33,072 nt of DNA from Deltaproteobacteria bacterium (GTDB lineage Bacteria; Desulfobacterota; Desulfarculia; Adiutricales; Adiutricaceae): positions 1 through 33,072 of the forward strand of contig JAISEL010000068.1 of NCBI GenBank assembly GCA_031264185.1. The letters are read 5' to 3'. The notes below the pieces were generated by a model, which was not told the DNA's origin, did no database searches, and saw only the letters and a program-made list of their open reading frames with translations. Position 1 is the stretch's first letter. Every line of letters starts with the position of its first letter. This document shows positions 1 through 8,933 of this stretch, one piece after another. A program made the position numbers and the translations under genes.

Positions 1-80
1 GGCTGGCCTGAACAACTGTTATGTAAAAGCAATAAAAAGGCGGATTTTGAACTATTTAAAGATGTATTTAGAGATAAGAC

Positions 81-138
<58 letters not shown>

Positions 139-1132
139 AATAATTGTGCCAACTTATATTGGTCAGCAGTAAAATATTTTTGCGTATATTTCAGTTTTTT
201 ATACATAAACAGATGCCTTAAATTCCTGCCTATTGAGTCAAACCGCAGTATGTGTCCATAGAATACCAGCTGGGCCAAAATAACTTAAATCACTTAATCC
301 CATCTTCTTATGACATGTTTTTGGGCAATTGATTCAGTATTTATAAACCTGTGAAATCAAAAAGTCAAGACAAAAATTCGGTAAAAAGATAATTTTTACG
401 GCCGGTTGTTTTTAACCCCTATGACTGTCAAGGCGCTCATCAGCGGGGAGTACCGGAGAAACAGTGACCGAAGCTGGCTTCAGAACCCTGCTGCGGCCCA
501 GCACTGCCGGGGGAGCCGGAAAAAAGGCCGTAAAAGGTCAAGAGGAAGAGCGCATCAGTGGCTGATTATTTCCATTCCGGAGCGGCCGATCCCTGGAATA
601 CCGTCTGCCGCCTTCAGCAATTTCACTCTTTCGTTTGACTGGCGCCCGATGATCCTTATTAACGCCAAAGGGCGGCACGGACGTAGGGAACTTAACCGGG
701 TCCGGGGAGGACAAAACTATTTCCGAACCTCCCTGATTCCCAGGACGACTCCGGGATAAATCCGGATGTCCGCTTTATATGACATAAGGCTCTGTTTCAC
801 GGCCAGCAATGGTTTCAGTGGTCTTAACCTTTCACCCCTCTGCCCTGACAGGATAAACTATTAGTAGTAAAAATTTAGCCTCCGAAAAACTGTACTGCCG
901 CGATGAAAAATTTTGGTTTCACGAAGCCGAACCATTTTATTTAGTGTTTAAGGTCCCTGACCATACCAATAAAACGGACATTATGCTATAATAAGCCGTC
1001 TTTTGGCGGTGATGATACGTCTAGCCCCAAGCTGGGATACTGACCGGATGATTTTCGCCGACACAGGATTAGGAACCCTGGGACCTGTTCTTCTGGTCAG
1101 TAACTTTGGCATCCGGGTCTTATTTATAAAAT

Positions 1133-1157
1133 GGAGGGCCAGGCCTCCGATTTTTTT
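1133..1157 (+). terminator. Terminator-like hairpin upstream of the gspE-like gene
   Basis: GGAGG(G)CC and GGCCTCC pair around a very short loop and are followed by GA and seven T residues. The shape is that of a rho-independent terminator on the + strand, ending 60 bases before the gspE-like start. It could end transcription from the left or attenuate the secretion ATPase gene. The bulged stem keeps confidence moderate. Confidence 0.4.
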
Positions 1158-1217
1158 GGCCAACCTGTCTTTTCCCCATAAGTTAGGCCTTCTTACCCTG
1201 ACCATAGGAATAAAAAA

Positions 1218-3035
1218 ATGGCAAACGCGGTTACAGGCAAATTCACCCTGGAATACCTTTTAAACCTTTTGCTGCAGGTGGGCCTCATGGGCCAGCAGCT
1301 GTCCGAGAATATCAAACGAAACTACCAGGAGTCTCTGTCTACCGGCAGCCGCCGTCCCCGCAGCGGTAAAACGACCCAGCCTTCCTCAGTCATTACCGAC
1401 CCGTTGGATTACCTCATAAGTTTAAAAATGCCCCTGCCCGGGGCGGCCGAGGGACGACTGATAGACGACGATGTTCTGGCCCGTCTCATGGCCAAGGACA
1501 GCGGTCTGCCGTACCATAGGGTGGAACAGCGGGAACTGGATCTGGGTTTTATTACCCATGTTCTGCCTCAGTCTTTTGCCGCCCGTCATTTGGTCCAGCC
1601 TTTAGGCCTTGAGGGCAACAAACTGGTCGTAGGGGTCCGCCATCCTTTTTATCAGGCTGTACTGGACGATGTCCGCCGGGTAGCCGGCCGGGAGATCCAG
1701 CCGGTCATAGTTAGCCAGAGTAATCTTAAAAAACTCATTACCGATATCTACGCCTTTAATTCTTCGGTCCAAGGCGCAGCCGACCAGTACGACGGCGGTT
1801 CCCGGCTGGGACTTGATGTCAGCAATTTGGAGCAGTACGTTAAACTGAAAAACGCCTCCGAAATTGCCGACGACGATCAGCACATCAAAAACTTAATCGA
1901 CCTTCTCTTTGCCGAGGCATTTGAGTCCCACGCCTCTGATATCCATATTGAACCCAAAAGAGACGAGCTTTTGATCCGGATGCGTTTTGACGGGGTGCTG
2001 CATGACATGTATCACCTGCCCATTGTCATTCATCCGGCCATGGTCTCCAGGATTAAGACCATTTCCCGCCTGGATATCGCCGAAAGACGCCGGCCTCAGG
2101 ACGGGCGCATCAAGATATCCCATAAAAACTCCGAAGCCGAAGTGCGGGTTTCGACCATGCCGGTGGCCTTCGGGGAAAAAGTGGTCATGAGGATCTTGGA
2201 CCCGGAGGCGCTGTTTTTAGACCTCAAGAGCATGTTCTTACACCCGGAAGATTATCAGAAGTGGCAGGATTTTATGACCAATCCCCACGGCATAATCCTG
2301 GTCACCGGACCGACAGGTTCGGGCAAAACCACGACTTTATATTCGTCCTTAAGGCAGATAGCCACCCCCCAGGTTAATGTCACGACCATTGAAGATCCAA
2401 TTGAAATGATCCATGAGCAGTTTAACCAGGTGGCCGTTCAGCCTAAGGTCGGCATAACTTTCGGCAGTATAATAAGGACCATCCTCCGCCAGGATCCGGA
2501 CATCATCATGGTCGGCGAAATGCGCGACAAGGAAACGGCCGAAAACGCCGTTCAGGCCGCTTTAACCGGTCACCTGGTCTTCTCCACTCTGCACACCAAC
2601 GACGCGCCTTCGGCCGTGACGCGCCTGGTGGAGCTGGGACTTGAACCTTTTCTGGTGGCCTCAACCGTGGTCGGCATCATGGCCCAGCGTCTGGTCAGAA
2701 GGATCTGCCCTTACTGTATGGATGAATTTGTCTTAACTGCGAAAATGGCTTTGGATCTAGGCTTCATCACCACCGGGGATTTAACTTTAAAGCAGGGCCG
2801 GGGCTGCGACGAGTGCCGCAATACCGGTTATCTGGGCCGTCTGGCTACAGTGGAAGTCATGCCCTTTTCCGATGCTCTGAAAGGACTCATGATGCAAAGC
2901 AACCAAAACTCCCAGGCGCTGAAAGACGTAGCCCGCCGGGAAGGCATGACCACCCTGCGGGAAAACGCTCTCGATCTTATGCTGGCCGGCCAGACCACTA
3001 TCCAGGAAGTCCTGCGGGTCACAGCCACAGACTGA
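1218..3035 (+). CDS. GspE/PilB-family type II secretion or pilus assembly ATPase
   Basis: This is a cytoplasmic hexameric ATPase that powers pseudopilus or pilus assembly. The 605-aa length is usual for the family. The N-terminal part (about 60-170) matches the T2SSE_N/MshEN layout. The ATPase core has a Walker A, GPTGSGKT, at 364-371, then Asp-box and Walker B (DIIMVGEMRD), and a His box (TGHLVFSTLHTNDA). A tetracysteine zinc site follows, CPYC at 497-500 and CDEC at 530-533, typical of GspE and PilB. An AGGA eight bases before the ATG supports the start. No other secretion or pilus gene lies in the window, so GspE cannot be separated from PilB by context. recN follows after 22 bases and is probably cotranscribed. 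Confidence 0.93.
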   Translation: MANAVTGKFTLEYLLNLLLQVGLMGQQLSENIKRNYQESLSTGSRRPRSGKTTQPSSVITDPLDYLISLKMPLPGAAEGRLIDDDVLARLMAKDSGLPYHRVEQRELDLGFITHVLPQSFAARHLVQPLGLEGNKLVVGVRHPFYQAVLDDVRRVAGREIQPVIVSQSNLKKLITDIYAFNSSVQGAADQYDGGSRLGLDVSNLEQYVKLKNASEIADDDQHIKNLIDLLFAEAFESHASDIHIEPKRDELLIRMRFDGVLHDMYHLPIVIHPAMVSRIKTISRLDIAERRRPQDGRIKISHKNSEAEVRVSTMPVAFGEKVVMRILDPEALFLDLKSMFLHPEDYQKWQDFMTNPHGIILVTGPTGSGKTTTLYSSLRQIATPQVNVTTIEDPIEMIHEQFNQVAVQPKVGITFGSIIRTILRQDPDIIMVGEMRDKETAENAVQAALTGHLVFSTLHTNDAPSAVTRLVELGLEPFLVASTVVGIMAQRLVRRICPYCMDEFVLTAKMALDLGFITTGDLTLKQGRGCDECRNTGYLGRLATVEVMPFSDALKGLMMQSNQNSQALKDVARREGMTTLRENALDLMLAGQTTIQEVLRVTATD

Positions 3036-3057
3036 TCTCATTTTTTAAAAGGTCCCC

Positions 3058-4716
3058 ATGCTCTCGGAACTGAAAGTCAAAAATCTTGCTCTAATTGAGC
3101 ATTTATGCCTTAATTTCGGGCCCGGAGCCAATTTGCTGACAGGCGAAACAGGAGCAGGCAAATCCATCTTAGTCGGTGCTTTCGGTCTGTTAAAAGGTCA
3201 GAAAGCCTCCGCCGGTCTGGTCCGGACCGGAGCGGAAGAAACGGAAGTAGAGGCTCTTTTTGTTTTGGAACACCCGGAAAAACTGGCTTCCCTGTTTTTG
3301 GCCCAGGGACTGACGCCCGCCGAAGAAATCATCCTCCGGCGCCAGGTTTCGGCAGCCGGACGCAACCGGATCCGCTTAAACGGATCCTTGATCACCCTGA
3401 GCCAGTTAACGGCCTGGGGCGAGGAGCTTCTGGCCGTCTCCTCACAGCACGACCAGCAGTCTTTAACCAGTCCGGCCCGGCAGGCTGATTTTTTAGACAC
3501 CTTTGGCGGCCATCAGGGCATCTTAAATGAGACCGGGAAATTGTGGCGGGAACTGGAACTGGCCGCCCAGGCTCTGACCGACCTGGAGGCGGAACTTAAA
3601 GACAGCCGGAACAAAAAAGAGCTCTATGAGTTTCAGCTGGCCGAAATAAAAAAAGTTGCCCCCCAGCCGGAAGAAGATCTGCAGCTTTTGGACCAAAAAA
3701 ACCGGCACCGGGCCGGGGCCAGACTTATTGCCCTATTTAATGACGCCAGAGAACTTCTGGAATTTGGCCAGGACAATATTCTGGCCAAACTAGACCGCTT
3801 AAAAGGTCTTATCTCTAAAATCGCCTCTTTAGACCCGGAGTTCCAGAAGGCAGCCGAAACTTTGGACGACACATCGGCCGCCCTGTCTGATTTAGCCGGG
3901 GAGCTGAAAAACTCCCACCGCCGAACTGCCCTGAAAGACTCCGACCTGGAGGACATAGACGAACGCCTGTCCGATTTAGCCAAACTTAAACGAAAATTCG
4001 GGCCGACTCTTGAAGACGTTTTAAGCAAGGAAAGTAAACTTAAAAACATCCTGAATCGCCTGGATGAATCTGAACTGGAAATAAGCAAGCTGAAAAAAAT
4101 CCTGACCCAGGCTCAGGCCGCCGCCTTGGCCAAGGCCCGCGAGCTGTCGGACTTAAGGCAAAAAGCGGCCGAAAAATTGGCCGGCAATCTGGAGGAAACC
4201 TTAAAGGTTTTGGGCTTTCCGAAAATCAAAATAAAAATAGAGGTCAGCCCCGAACACAGTTTAGGGCCCAAAGGTTTTGATCAGGTTTGCTTTCTCTTCT
4301 GCCCCAACCCGGGGGAAGGCCTGAGACCTCTGGCCAAAATCGCCTCGGGCGGAGAACTGTCCCGCCTCATGCTGGCTTTAAAGATCGCCCAGGAACCCAG
4401 GAGCGACCAGAGTCTCGTCTTTGACGAAATAGACAGCGGCCTGTCAGGGGCCACAGCCGAAGCTGTGGCCGCTAAAATGGCCGAACTGACCAAACGCCAG
4501 CAGATCTTTGTCATAACCCACCTGCCCCAGATGGCCTCACTGCCGGGCAATCATTATCTGGTGGCTAAAGGTGAAAGTTCGGATGCCGGACGGACGGTGA
4601 CTTCAATTAACGAACTGACCTATGAAGGCCGGGTCAAAGAACTGGCCAGAATGCTGGGCGGAGCCTGTCCGGCTCCCGAGGCTCTGGCTTTATCCCACCG
4701 GCTTTTGGGTCTTTAG
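3058..4716 (+). CDS. recN: DNA repair protein RecN
   Basis: RecN is an SMC-like ATPase acting in double-strand break repair with RecA. The 552-aa protein has a Walker A (GETGAGKS) at residues 29-36. A long helical, Lys/Glu/Leu-rich coiled-coil region spans roughly 155-385. The ABC-type signature (ASGGELSRLMLALKIA) lies near 429-444, and the Walker B with D-loop (LVFDEIDSGLSG) near 453-464. An ITHLPQMAS segment carries the switch histidine. An AGG five bases before the ATG supports the start. It sits 22 bases after the secretion ATPase and just before an MFS transporter, all on the + strand. Length and motif order are those of intact RecN. Confidence 0.96.
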   Translation: MLSELKVKNLALIEHLCLNFGPGANLLTGETGAGKSILVGAFGLLKGQKASAGLVRTGAEETEVEALFVLEHPEKLASLFLAQGLTPAEEIILRRQVSAAGRNRIRLNGSLITLSQLTAWGEELLAVSSQHDQQSLTSPARQADFLDTFGGHQGILNETGKLWRELELAAQALTDLEAELKDSRNKKELYEFQLAEIKKVAPQPEEDLQLLDQKNRHRAGARLIALFNDARELLEFGQDNILAKLDRLKGLISKIASLDPEFQKAAETLDDTSAALSDLAGELKNSHRRTALKDSDLEDIDERLSDLAKLKRKFGPTLEDVLSKESKLKNILNRLDESELEISKLKKILTQAQAAALAKARELSDLRQKAAEKLAGNLEETLKVLGFPKIKIKIEVSPEHSLGPKGFDQVCFLFCPNPGEGLRPLAKIASGGELSRLMLALKIAQEPRSDQSLVFDEIDSGLSGATAEAVAAKMAELTKRQQIFVITHLPQMASLPGNHYLVAKGESSDAGRTVTSINELTYEGRVKELARMLGGACPAPEALALSHRLLGL

Positions 4717-4741
4717 TTTAGGCTTAATATTAAAAAAAATA

Positions 4742-5902
4742 ATGGTAGATATAAATGAAATAAAAAATAGGCCTATTTACGCCTATTTAAAATACCTGAC
4801 CCTGGCTCAGGCGGCGGCTTTTCTGGGCTGGACCGCTCTTTACACCAATTTTGCTGTGGACGTAGCCGGCCTAAACGGGCAGGAAAACGGGATTATTCAG
4901 TCAGTCCGGGAAGTACCGGGACTTTTATCGATTGGTGTTTTGGCCTTATTGCTGGTCTTCAAAGAAAGCACCCTTGCCTCGCTGTCAATTTTAATCTGCG
5001 GGCTGGGGGTGGCCGTAACCGGCTGGTTTCCCAGCTTCTGGGGCCAGATTGTCTGGACCTTGATCCTGTCTTTTGGGTTTCATTATTTTGAGGCCATTAA
5101 CCAGTCATTAACGCTCCAGTACTTTAACTTAACCGAAGCCCCCTTGATCATAAGCCGCCTGAGGTCTTTCACGGCTTTAGGCAGTCTTTTGATGGGCCTT
5201 TTCATTACTGTTTTTTCCGGCCTTGACTTTAAGGTTCTCTTCGGTCTGGCCGGGGCGGCGGCGGCGGCGGCCGGAGTGTGGTCGTGTTTTAACCGGCCCG
5301 ATTCCTCCGGACTGCCTGCCCAGAAAAGAGGGCTCATTCTCCGGAAAAAGTACTGGCTTTTTTACGTTTTAACCGGACTTTCCGGAGCCCGGCGCCAGAT
5401 CTTCAGTGTCTTTGCCACTTTTTTACTTGTGGCGTATTTTAATTTCTCCCTGGCCCAGATGAGCCTTCTGTTACTTTTGAACAACCTTCTGAACTGGTTT
5501 TTAAACCCCTATATCGGTCTGGCCATTAATTTAGTCGGAGAAAGAAAACTCCTTTTATGGAAATATTCCGGGGTCTTGCTTATCTGCCTGGCCTACGTCT
5601 TCTGCGAAAATGCCATGCTGGCGGCCGGACTGTATATCATTGACCAGATCTCCTTTTGTTTTACCGTCTCAATCAGGACGTTCTTCCAAAAAATAGCCGA
5701 CCCGGCGGATATCGCCCCCAGCATGGCCATGGGAGTGACGGTTAACCATATTGTGGCCGTAACCGTGCCTTTTGTGGGCGGTTTTCTGTGGATGCTTGAC
5801 CGGCGGATTCCCTTTATTCTGGGGGTAGGTTTTGCCCTGGCGTCATTAATTATGACCCTGTTCATAAAAATCCCCTCAATTCTCCCCAAAAAGCCTCTCT
5901 GA
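4742..5902 (+). CDS. MFS transporter, substrate unknown
   Basis: This is a polytopic inner-membrane protein of 386 residues. About 12 hydrophobic segments are spread along it, with a charged central loop (RPDSSGLPAQKRG, near 190-205) between two six-helix halves, as in the Major Facilitator Superfamily. I place the start at the ATG at 4742 because the open frame extends upstream only into the recN coding sequence. No good Shine-Dalgarno precedes it, only an A-rich leader. A GCG-repeat run near 5255-5275 encodes a poly-alanine stretch in a membrane helix. Nothing in the sequence indicates the substrate. Tandem hairpins follow the stop codon. Confidence 0.85.
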   Translation: MVDINEIKNRPIYAYLKYLTLAQAAAFLGWTALYTNFAVDVAGLNGQENGIIQSVREVPGLLSIGVLALLLVFKESTLASLSILICGLGVAVTGWFPSFWGQIVWTLILSFGFHYFEAINQSLTLQYFNLTEAPLIISRLRSFTALGSLLMGLFITVFSGLDFKVLFGLAGAAAAAAGVWSCFNRPDSSGLPAQKRGLILRKKYWLFYVLTGLSGARRQIFSVFATFLLVAYFNFSLAQMSLLLLLNNLLNWFLNPYIGLAINLVGERKLLLWKYSGVLLICLAYVFCENAMLAAGLYIIDQISFCFTVSIRTFFQKIADPADIAPSMAMGVTVNHIVAVTVPFVGGFLWMLDRRIPFILGVGFALASLIMTLFIKIPSILPKKPL

Positions 5903-5973
5903 CTGAGGCCAAAACCTTTGGCCCTGACCGGAGAAAAATAAAAAAAACTTCAGGTTTTTCTGAAAAAAACCTA

Positions 5974-5999
5974 AAGGTTTTTCTGATAATGCCGATAAG
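5974..5999 (+). promoter_or_regulatory. Sigma-28 (FliA)-type promoter, copy 1
   Basis: A -35 element TAAAGGTT is followed by exactly 11 bases and the -10 element GCCGATAA. The FliA consensus is TAAAGTTT-N11-GCCGATAA, so 15 of 16 positions match with consensus spacing. It points rightwards to the 99-aa gene at 6341. Confidence 0.7.
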
Positions 6000-6088
6000 C
6001 TAAAAAACAGGGCTTTAAACCGTCCGCCTTAAGCCAGAAACCGGCTGAAAAAAATAAAAAAAACTTAAGGTTTTTCTGAAAAAAGACT

Positions 6089-6114
6089 TAAGGTTTTTCT
6101 ATTCTGGCCGATAA
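6089..6114 (+). promoter_or_regulatory. Sigma-28 (FliA)-type promoter, copy 2
   Basis: TTAAGGTT, 11 bases, then GCCGATAA repeats the arrangement of copy 1 about 115 bases downstream. The -10 octamer is an exact FliA match. It is the nearer of the two promoters to the gene starting at 6341. Confidence 0.65.
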
Positions 6115-6340
6115 GTATAGTAAGTCGGCCCAGGACAGCCGAATCCGACCGGTTTTCCGGCCGGCACCCGCCAGTCAGTTACTAGTTTTTTAGCTTAAGT
6201 AACTATAATCAGTACTTACTTGAGCGGTTTTAAGAGCTAACCGGCTCGCCTTTTGGTTTTTTCGCTCAGGGACCGGTTGGTCCAAAAGATTTTATCTTTT
6301 TGGGGTGAATAAACCGGAGCCTTTTTTGGGGAAAATAGTT

Positions 6341-6640
6341 ATGAAAATACTGCCCTTTGAACCCCATCAAATTAAAAGTCCCGCCCGGGAGGGGGGACGG
6401 CCCAACAGCCACCAGACCTTAAGTTTTGAGTCGGAACTGAAAAACTCCCAGTCGGCTCCCACAGGCCTGGACGCCGTGATTTCCGAAAACTTAAAAGCAG
6501 CCGGCGGAGCCTCTCAGGAGGATCTGGGTCAGGCCGGCTGCTTGCTCCAGACCCTTCTGGCTCAAATCAAATCAGTCGAACCCCAGGAACTCAGAAAAGT
6601 TCACAATCTGGACGGCATTTTGTACTACTACCGGGTCTGA
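6341..6640 (+). CDS. Small protein of unknown function, probable late-flagellar regulon member
   Basis: The 99-residue polar protein has no signal peptide or membrane segment. Its N-terminal half is low-complexity and Pro/Ser-rich. The C-terminal part (about 60-99) looks helical and ends in LDGILYYYRV. I chose the ATG at 6341 over an in-frame GTG at 6305 because GGGGAAAA lies just upstream at suitable spacing. I do not recognise the family. It lacks the usual FlgM C-terminal pattern. Two sigma-28-like promoters lie directly upstream, so I infer expression with class III flagellar or chemotaxis genes. The function remains unknown. Confidence 0.6.
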   Translation: MKILPFEPHQIKSPAREGGRPNSHQTLSFESELKNSQSAPTGLDAVISENLKAAGGASQEDLGQAGCLLQTLLAQIKSVEPQELRKVHNLDGILYYYRV

Positions 6641-6756
6641 CTGAGGTATAATATAGTCCGAGTCCGGTCAAGCTTCCGCCTGACCTGTTCACTGCGGTCA
6701 CAACAGGCTTATCACCTGAACTTTGGCCTTTTCAGAAAAATACCTGGGAGTTTTTT

Positions 6757-6969
6757 ATGAGCGACAACGCTTCCTCAGCCGAACTGATTACAGCCAACGG
6801 TATGGCCCACTCCAAAATGGCCTCAGCCACCGACCGCCACCTGGGAGAACTGCGACATCAGGTAACTTTAAAAGCCGATTCCCACAATCAGGCAGTTGAG
6901 GAGAAAAATATGCGGGAAGTGGCTGGTCTGGAAATCGGCCGGGCCAGAATCCTGAGCCGGATAGTCTGA
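6757..6969 (+). CDS. Small hypothetical protein (70 aa)
   Basis: This is a short, hydrophilic, Ala/Glu/His-rich, probably helical protein without cysteines, signal peptide or membrane segment. GGGAG eight bases before the ATG is a good Shine-Dalgarno. It follows the 99-aa gene by 116 bases on the same strand, and a TATAAT hexamer lies in that gap at about 6647. It could share the sigma-28 transcripts or have its own promoter. I do not recognise the family. Confidence 0.5.
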   Translation: MSDNASSAELITANGMAHSKMASATDRHLGELRHQVTLKADSHNQAVEEKNMREVAGLEIGRARILSRIV

Positions 6970-7606
6970 AGGTCAGATCAGTCAGGCCAAAAAACCGGCA
7001 GGCTTAAATATTTAAGGTCAGCCTATTCTAATAAATTATCACTTTTCGGACCGATCCGGGCAGACGGCAGATCATGACCGGTCTTTCTGAGCACGGCCGC
7101 CCGGTCACTTTTACCTCAGTGCCCTCTAAATAATTGCCCCAGCTTCAGAATACTTCCGGACAGAGAAAGCTGAAAGGAGTTATGCCTGGTCTGTCAGAGG
7201 CAAGGCCAAAGAGATCTTCTGTCTGAACCTGGCCGCTAAAGGAAAAAACGGCGTCATGGCCAATTGCGTCACAAAAGAATTCAGAACGTTGCAGCTTAAT
7301 AATCAATACAAAAAATTAATTTATTGCGATATTGTTACCGTAAATTACTATAAACGAAACTTAAAAACATAATAACTGCAATAAAACAAGAAAGATGTCT
7401 AATTTAACAGTTATAATTGTTTCATTGCTTCTGTTGTTTTGACTGATACGTTAAGTCGTGCTAAAATCTTAGCGGAAGTTCGGACTTACTGGTGGCGTAA
7501 CACAAGCCAAAGATTAATAAACTTTGTTTTCTCTGCTTAAGCAGAATATGACTATTAGTTTTCAGCCGCTTTACAGACTGAATGGACTTTCGAAAGGGAG
7601 AAAAAA
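6970..7606. other. Intergenic region before the TPR gene
   Basis: No gene is visible in about 640 bases. The right half is AT-rich and probably holds the promoter of the TPR gene. A perfect palindrome at 7532-7545 is listed separately. Confidence 0.6.
7532..7545. promoter_or_regulatory. 14-bp perfect palindrome, possible operator
   Basis: TCTGCTTAAGCAGA is self-complementary and lies about 60 bases before the TPR start codon, where a repressor or activator site would be expected. No regulator can be assigned. Confidence 0.3.
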
Positions 7607-8125
7607 ATGAAACTTAAAAAAACAGCCCTTTTGATTTTCCTGGTTCTGGGGCTGACCTGGCCTGAAACACTCCCGGCCCAAACCGCCTCCTCCCCGTCTT
7701 TGGTGGAAACAGTGGAAAAAGGCTATTTAGCCTACCGCCGGGCCGACTATGACGAGGCCATTGAGATCTTTACTTCCATCATCAGACGCCGGGGCCTTTC
7801 GATTAAGGAAAGAGCGGTCAGTTACCTTTTAAGGGGCGAGGCCAAGAGAGAGAAAGGGGAGCTTGAGGAAGCGGTCTTTGATTTTACCCGGGCCATTAAC
7901 CAGTGGCCCAATTATCCCCAGGCTATTTTTTTCCGGGGGCAGGCGCTAATCCGTCTTAACCGTTTCAGTGAAGCTCTGGCCGACCTGAGCCGGGCCGCCG
8001 AACTGGATCCCAACCGGCAAGCTTACCAGACGACTTTGGAACTTTTGAAAATCCAGATGGAGAAAGCCGGTATCAGAAACGATCTGGCGGACAGTCCCGG
8101 TATAAATGCTCCCTTTGAAGATTAG
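7607..8125 (+). CDS. Secreted TPR-repeat protein
   Basis: The 172-aa protein starts with a signal peptide: Lys-rich start, a hydrophobic core (LLIFLVLGLTW) and probable cleavage after LPA near residue 24. There is no lipobox cysteine. About three tetratricopeptide repeats follow, from the pattern YRRADYDEAIEIFTSII, through AKREKGELEEAVFDFTRAI, to IRLNRFSEALADLSRAAELDP. They span about residues 40-150. TPRs mediate protein-protein contacts, so a periplasmic scaffold role is likely but unspecific. A GGGAG precedes the ATG. The gene converges on dgkA with only 18 bases between stop codons. Confidence 0.8.
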   Translation: MKLKKTALLIFLVLGLTWPETLPAQTASSPSLVETVEKGYLAYRRADYDEAIEIFTSIIRRRGLSIKERAVSYLLRGEAKREKGELEEAVFDFTRAINQWPNYPQAIFFRGQALIRLNRFSEALADLSRAAELDPNRQAYQTTLELLKIQMEKAGIRNDLADSPGINAPFED

Positions 8126-8143
8126 GGCGGACCGTGTAATGGA

Positions 8144-8509
8144 TTAAGGCATTGACAGCAAGCCCCACAGGGTCAATAAGCTGATAATAATGGCCAATAA
8201 TACCGCAGCCGAGCCTTTGTCCTTGGCGTCCCGGACTTTGGGGTTAAACTCCGGGGAAACTAAATCGCAAATATCTTCTACAGCCGAATTAAACAGCTCT
8301 GTTAAAGGAATCAGAAGGAAGACGGCCACTAAAGTCAGTTTTTTCCAAAAGACCCATTCCACTGCACTTAAAATTAGCACCAAAATCAAAAGTGAGAGAA
8401 ATTCCAGTTTAACGGCCTCTTCTTTTCGGAAAGCGGCCCACAAACCCTGGAGGGAGTACATCATGGCTTTTCTGGCTCGGCGGGGAAGGTTTTTCAGGGT
8501 CTTCAGCAT
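8144..8509 (-). CDS. dgkA: Diacylglycerol kinase (prokaryotic DgkA family)
   Basis: This small inner-membrane enzyme phosphorylates diacylglycerol (or undecaprenol in some bacteria) to recycle lipid. The 121-aa length is right. Residues 10-35 form the amphipathic N-terminus, including GLWAAFRKEEAVKLE. Three membrane segments follow at about 37-54, 58-70 and 101-118. The catalytic motif ELFNSAVED is at 71-79 and AKDKGSAAVL at 95-104. GGAG upstream of the ATG supports the start. The gene lies 31 bases downstream of the 130-aa hypothetical on the same strand and probably shares its transcript. Confidence 0.93.
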   Translation of the reverse strand: MLKTLKNLPRRARKAMMYSLQGLWAAFRKEEAVKLEFLSLLILVLILSAVEWVFWKKLTLVAVFLLIPLTELFNSAVEDICDLVSPEFNPKVRDAKDKGSAAVLLAIIISLLTLWGLLSMP

Positions 8510-8540
8510 GTCTTACTCTCCTAAAACTTAATAATGCGGT

Positions 8541-8933
8541 TTAAAGAGGCCGGTCCGGACGGCTGACTAAAATCAGGGCGAAGCGGCCGGCATCGCTTAA
8601 GCGGACCAGCTTAGACCAGGCTCTGACCATTATAAGACCGTTTTTTACAAGACGCATAAAAGAGGCCCGCCTGCCAGTTAAAAGGCCTTTTTGATTTTCT
8701 TCTCTCTCCGGCCAGAGTTCGTTTATTGGATACCAGCCGTCTTTTTTTAAGGCCAGACCCTCCAGGACGGCCAGCTCCGATTCTTTCAAGCCTAAAGCCA
8801 TTTGAATAACCTCCGGCTTCTGGGCCCGGGCAAAAAAATTATCCAAAAGAGCCAGACTAAGGCGATTGGCCCGGCGGCTTTTTAAACAGTAGTACCTTAG
8901 TACTAAACCCTCCAGGCCTTTAAACATCATCAT
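8541..8933 (-). CDS. Hypothetical protein, possible winged-helix fold (130 aa)
   Basis: This basic soluble protein has a central helical part and a C-terminal segment (GRRASFMRLVKNGLIMVRAWSK) followed by LVRLSDAGRFAL. Short helix, recognition-like helix and hairpin in this order resemble winged-helix proteins, but I recognise no family. I set the start at the first of three consecutive ATGs because GAGG lies six bases upstream; an in-frame GTG at 8945 is the alternative. The start overlaps the end of the RluA-type gene by 14 bases, so the two are translationally coupled. An accessory role to RNA modification is conceivable but unsupported. Confidence 0.6.
   Translation of the reverse strand: MMMFKGLEGLVLRYYCLKSRRANRLSLALLDNFFARAQKPEVIQMALGLKESELAVLEGLALKKDGWYPINELWPEREENQKGLLTGRRASFMRLVKNGLIMVRAWSKLVRLSDAGRFALILVSRPDRPL

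Larger units (their letters stand above)
5931..6115 (+). repeat. Two ~70-bp direct repeats, each ending in a sigma-28-like promoter
   Basis: Copy 1 is 5931-6000 and copy 2 about 6045-6115. Each has an A-rich start, two tandem short hairpins of the form AAAAAC-TTAAG-GTTTTT, and a terminal GCCGATAAG. In copy 1 the inner hairpin AAAAACC/GGTTTTT is perfect and could terminate the MFS transcript. The two copies look roughly 80% identical by eye. Confidence 0.75.

Noticed and set aside
406-759. 117-aa open frame on the + strand
   Set aside because: Arg/Gly-rich, no family likeness, no Shine-Dalgarno, and the strand and frame have no support beyond length in GC-rich DNA.
981-1263. Overlapping frames on both strands before the gspE-like gene
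   Set aside because: They are antisense to each other, one runs into the gspE-like coding sequence, and neither has a recognisable motif.
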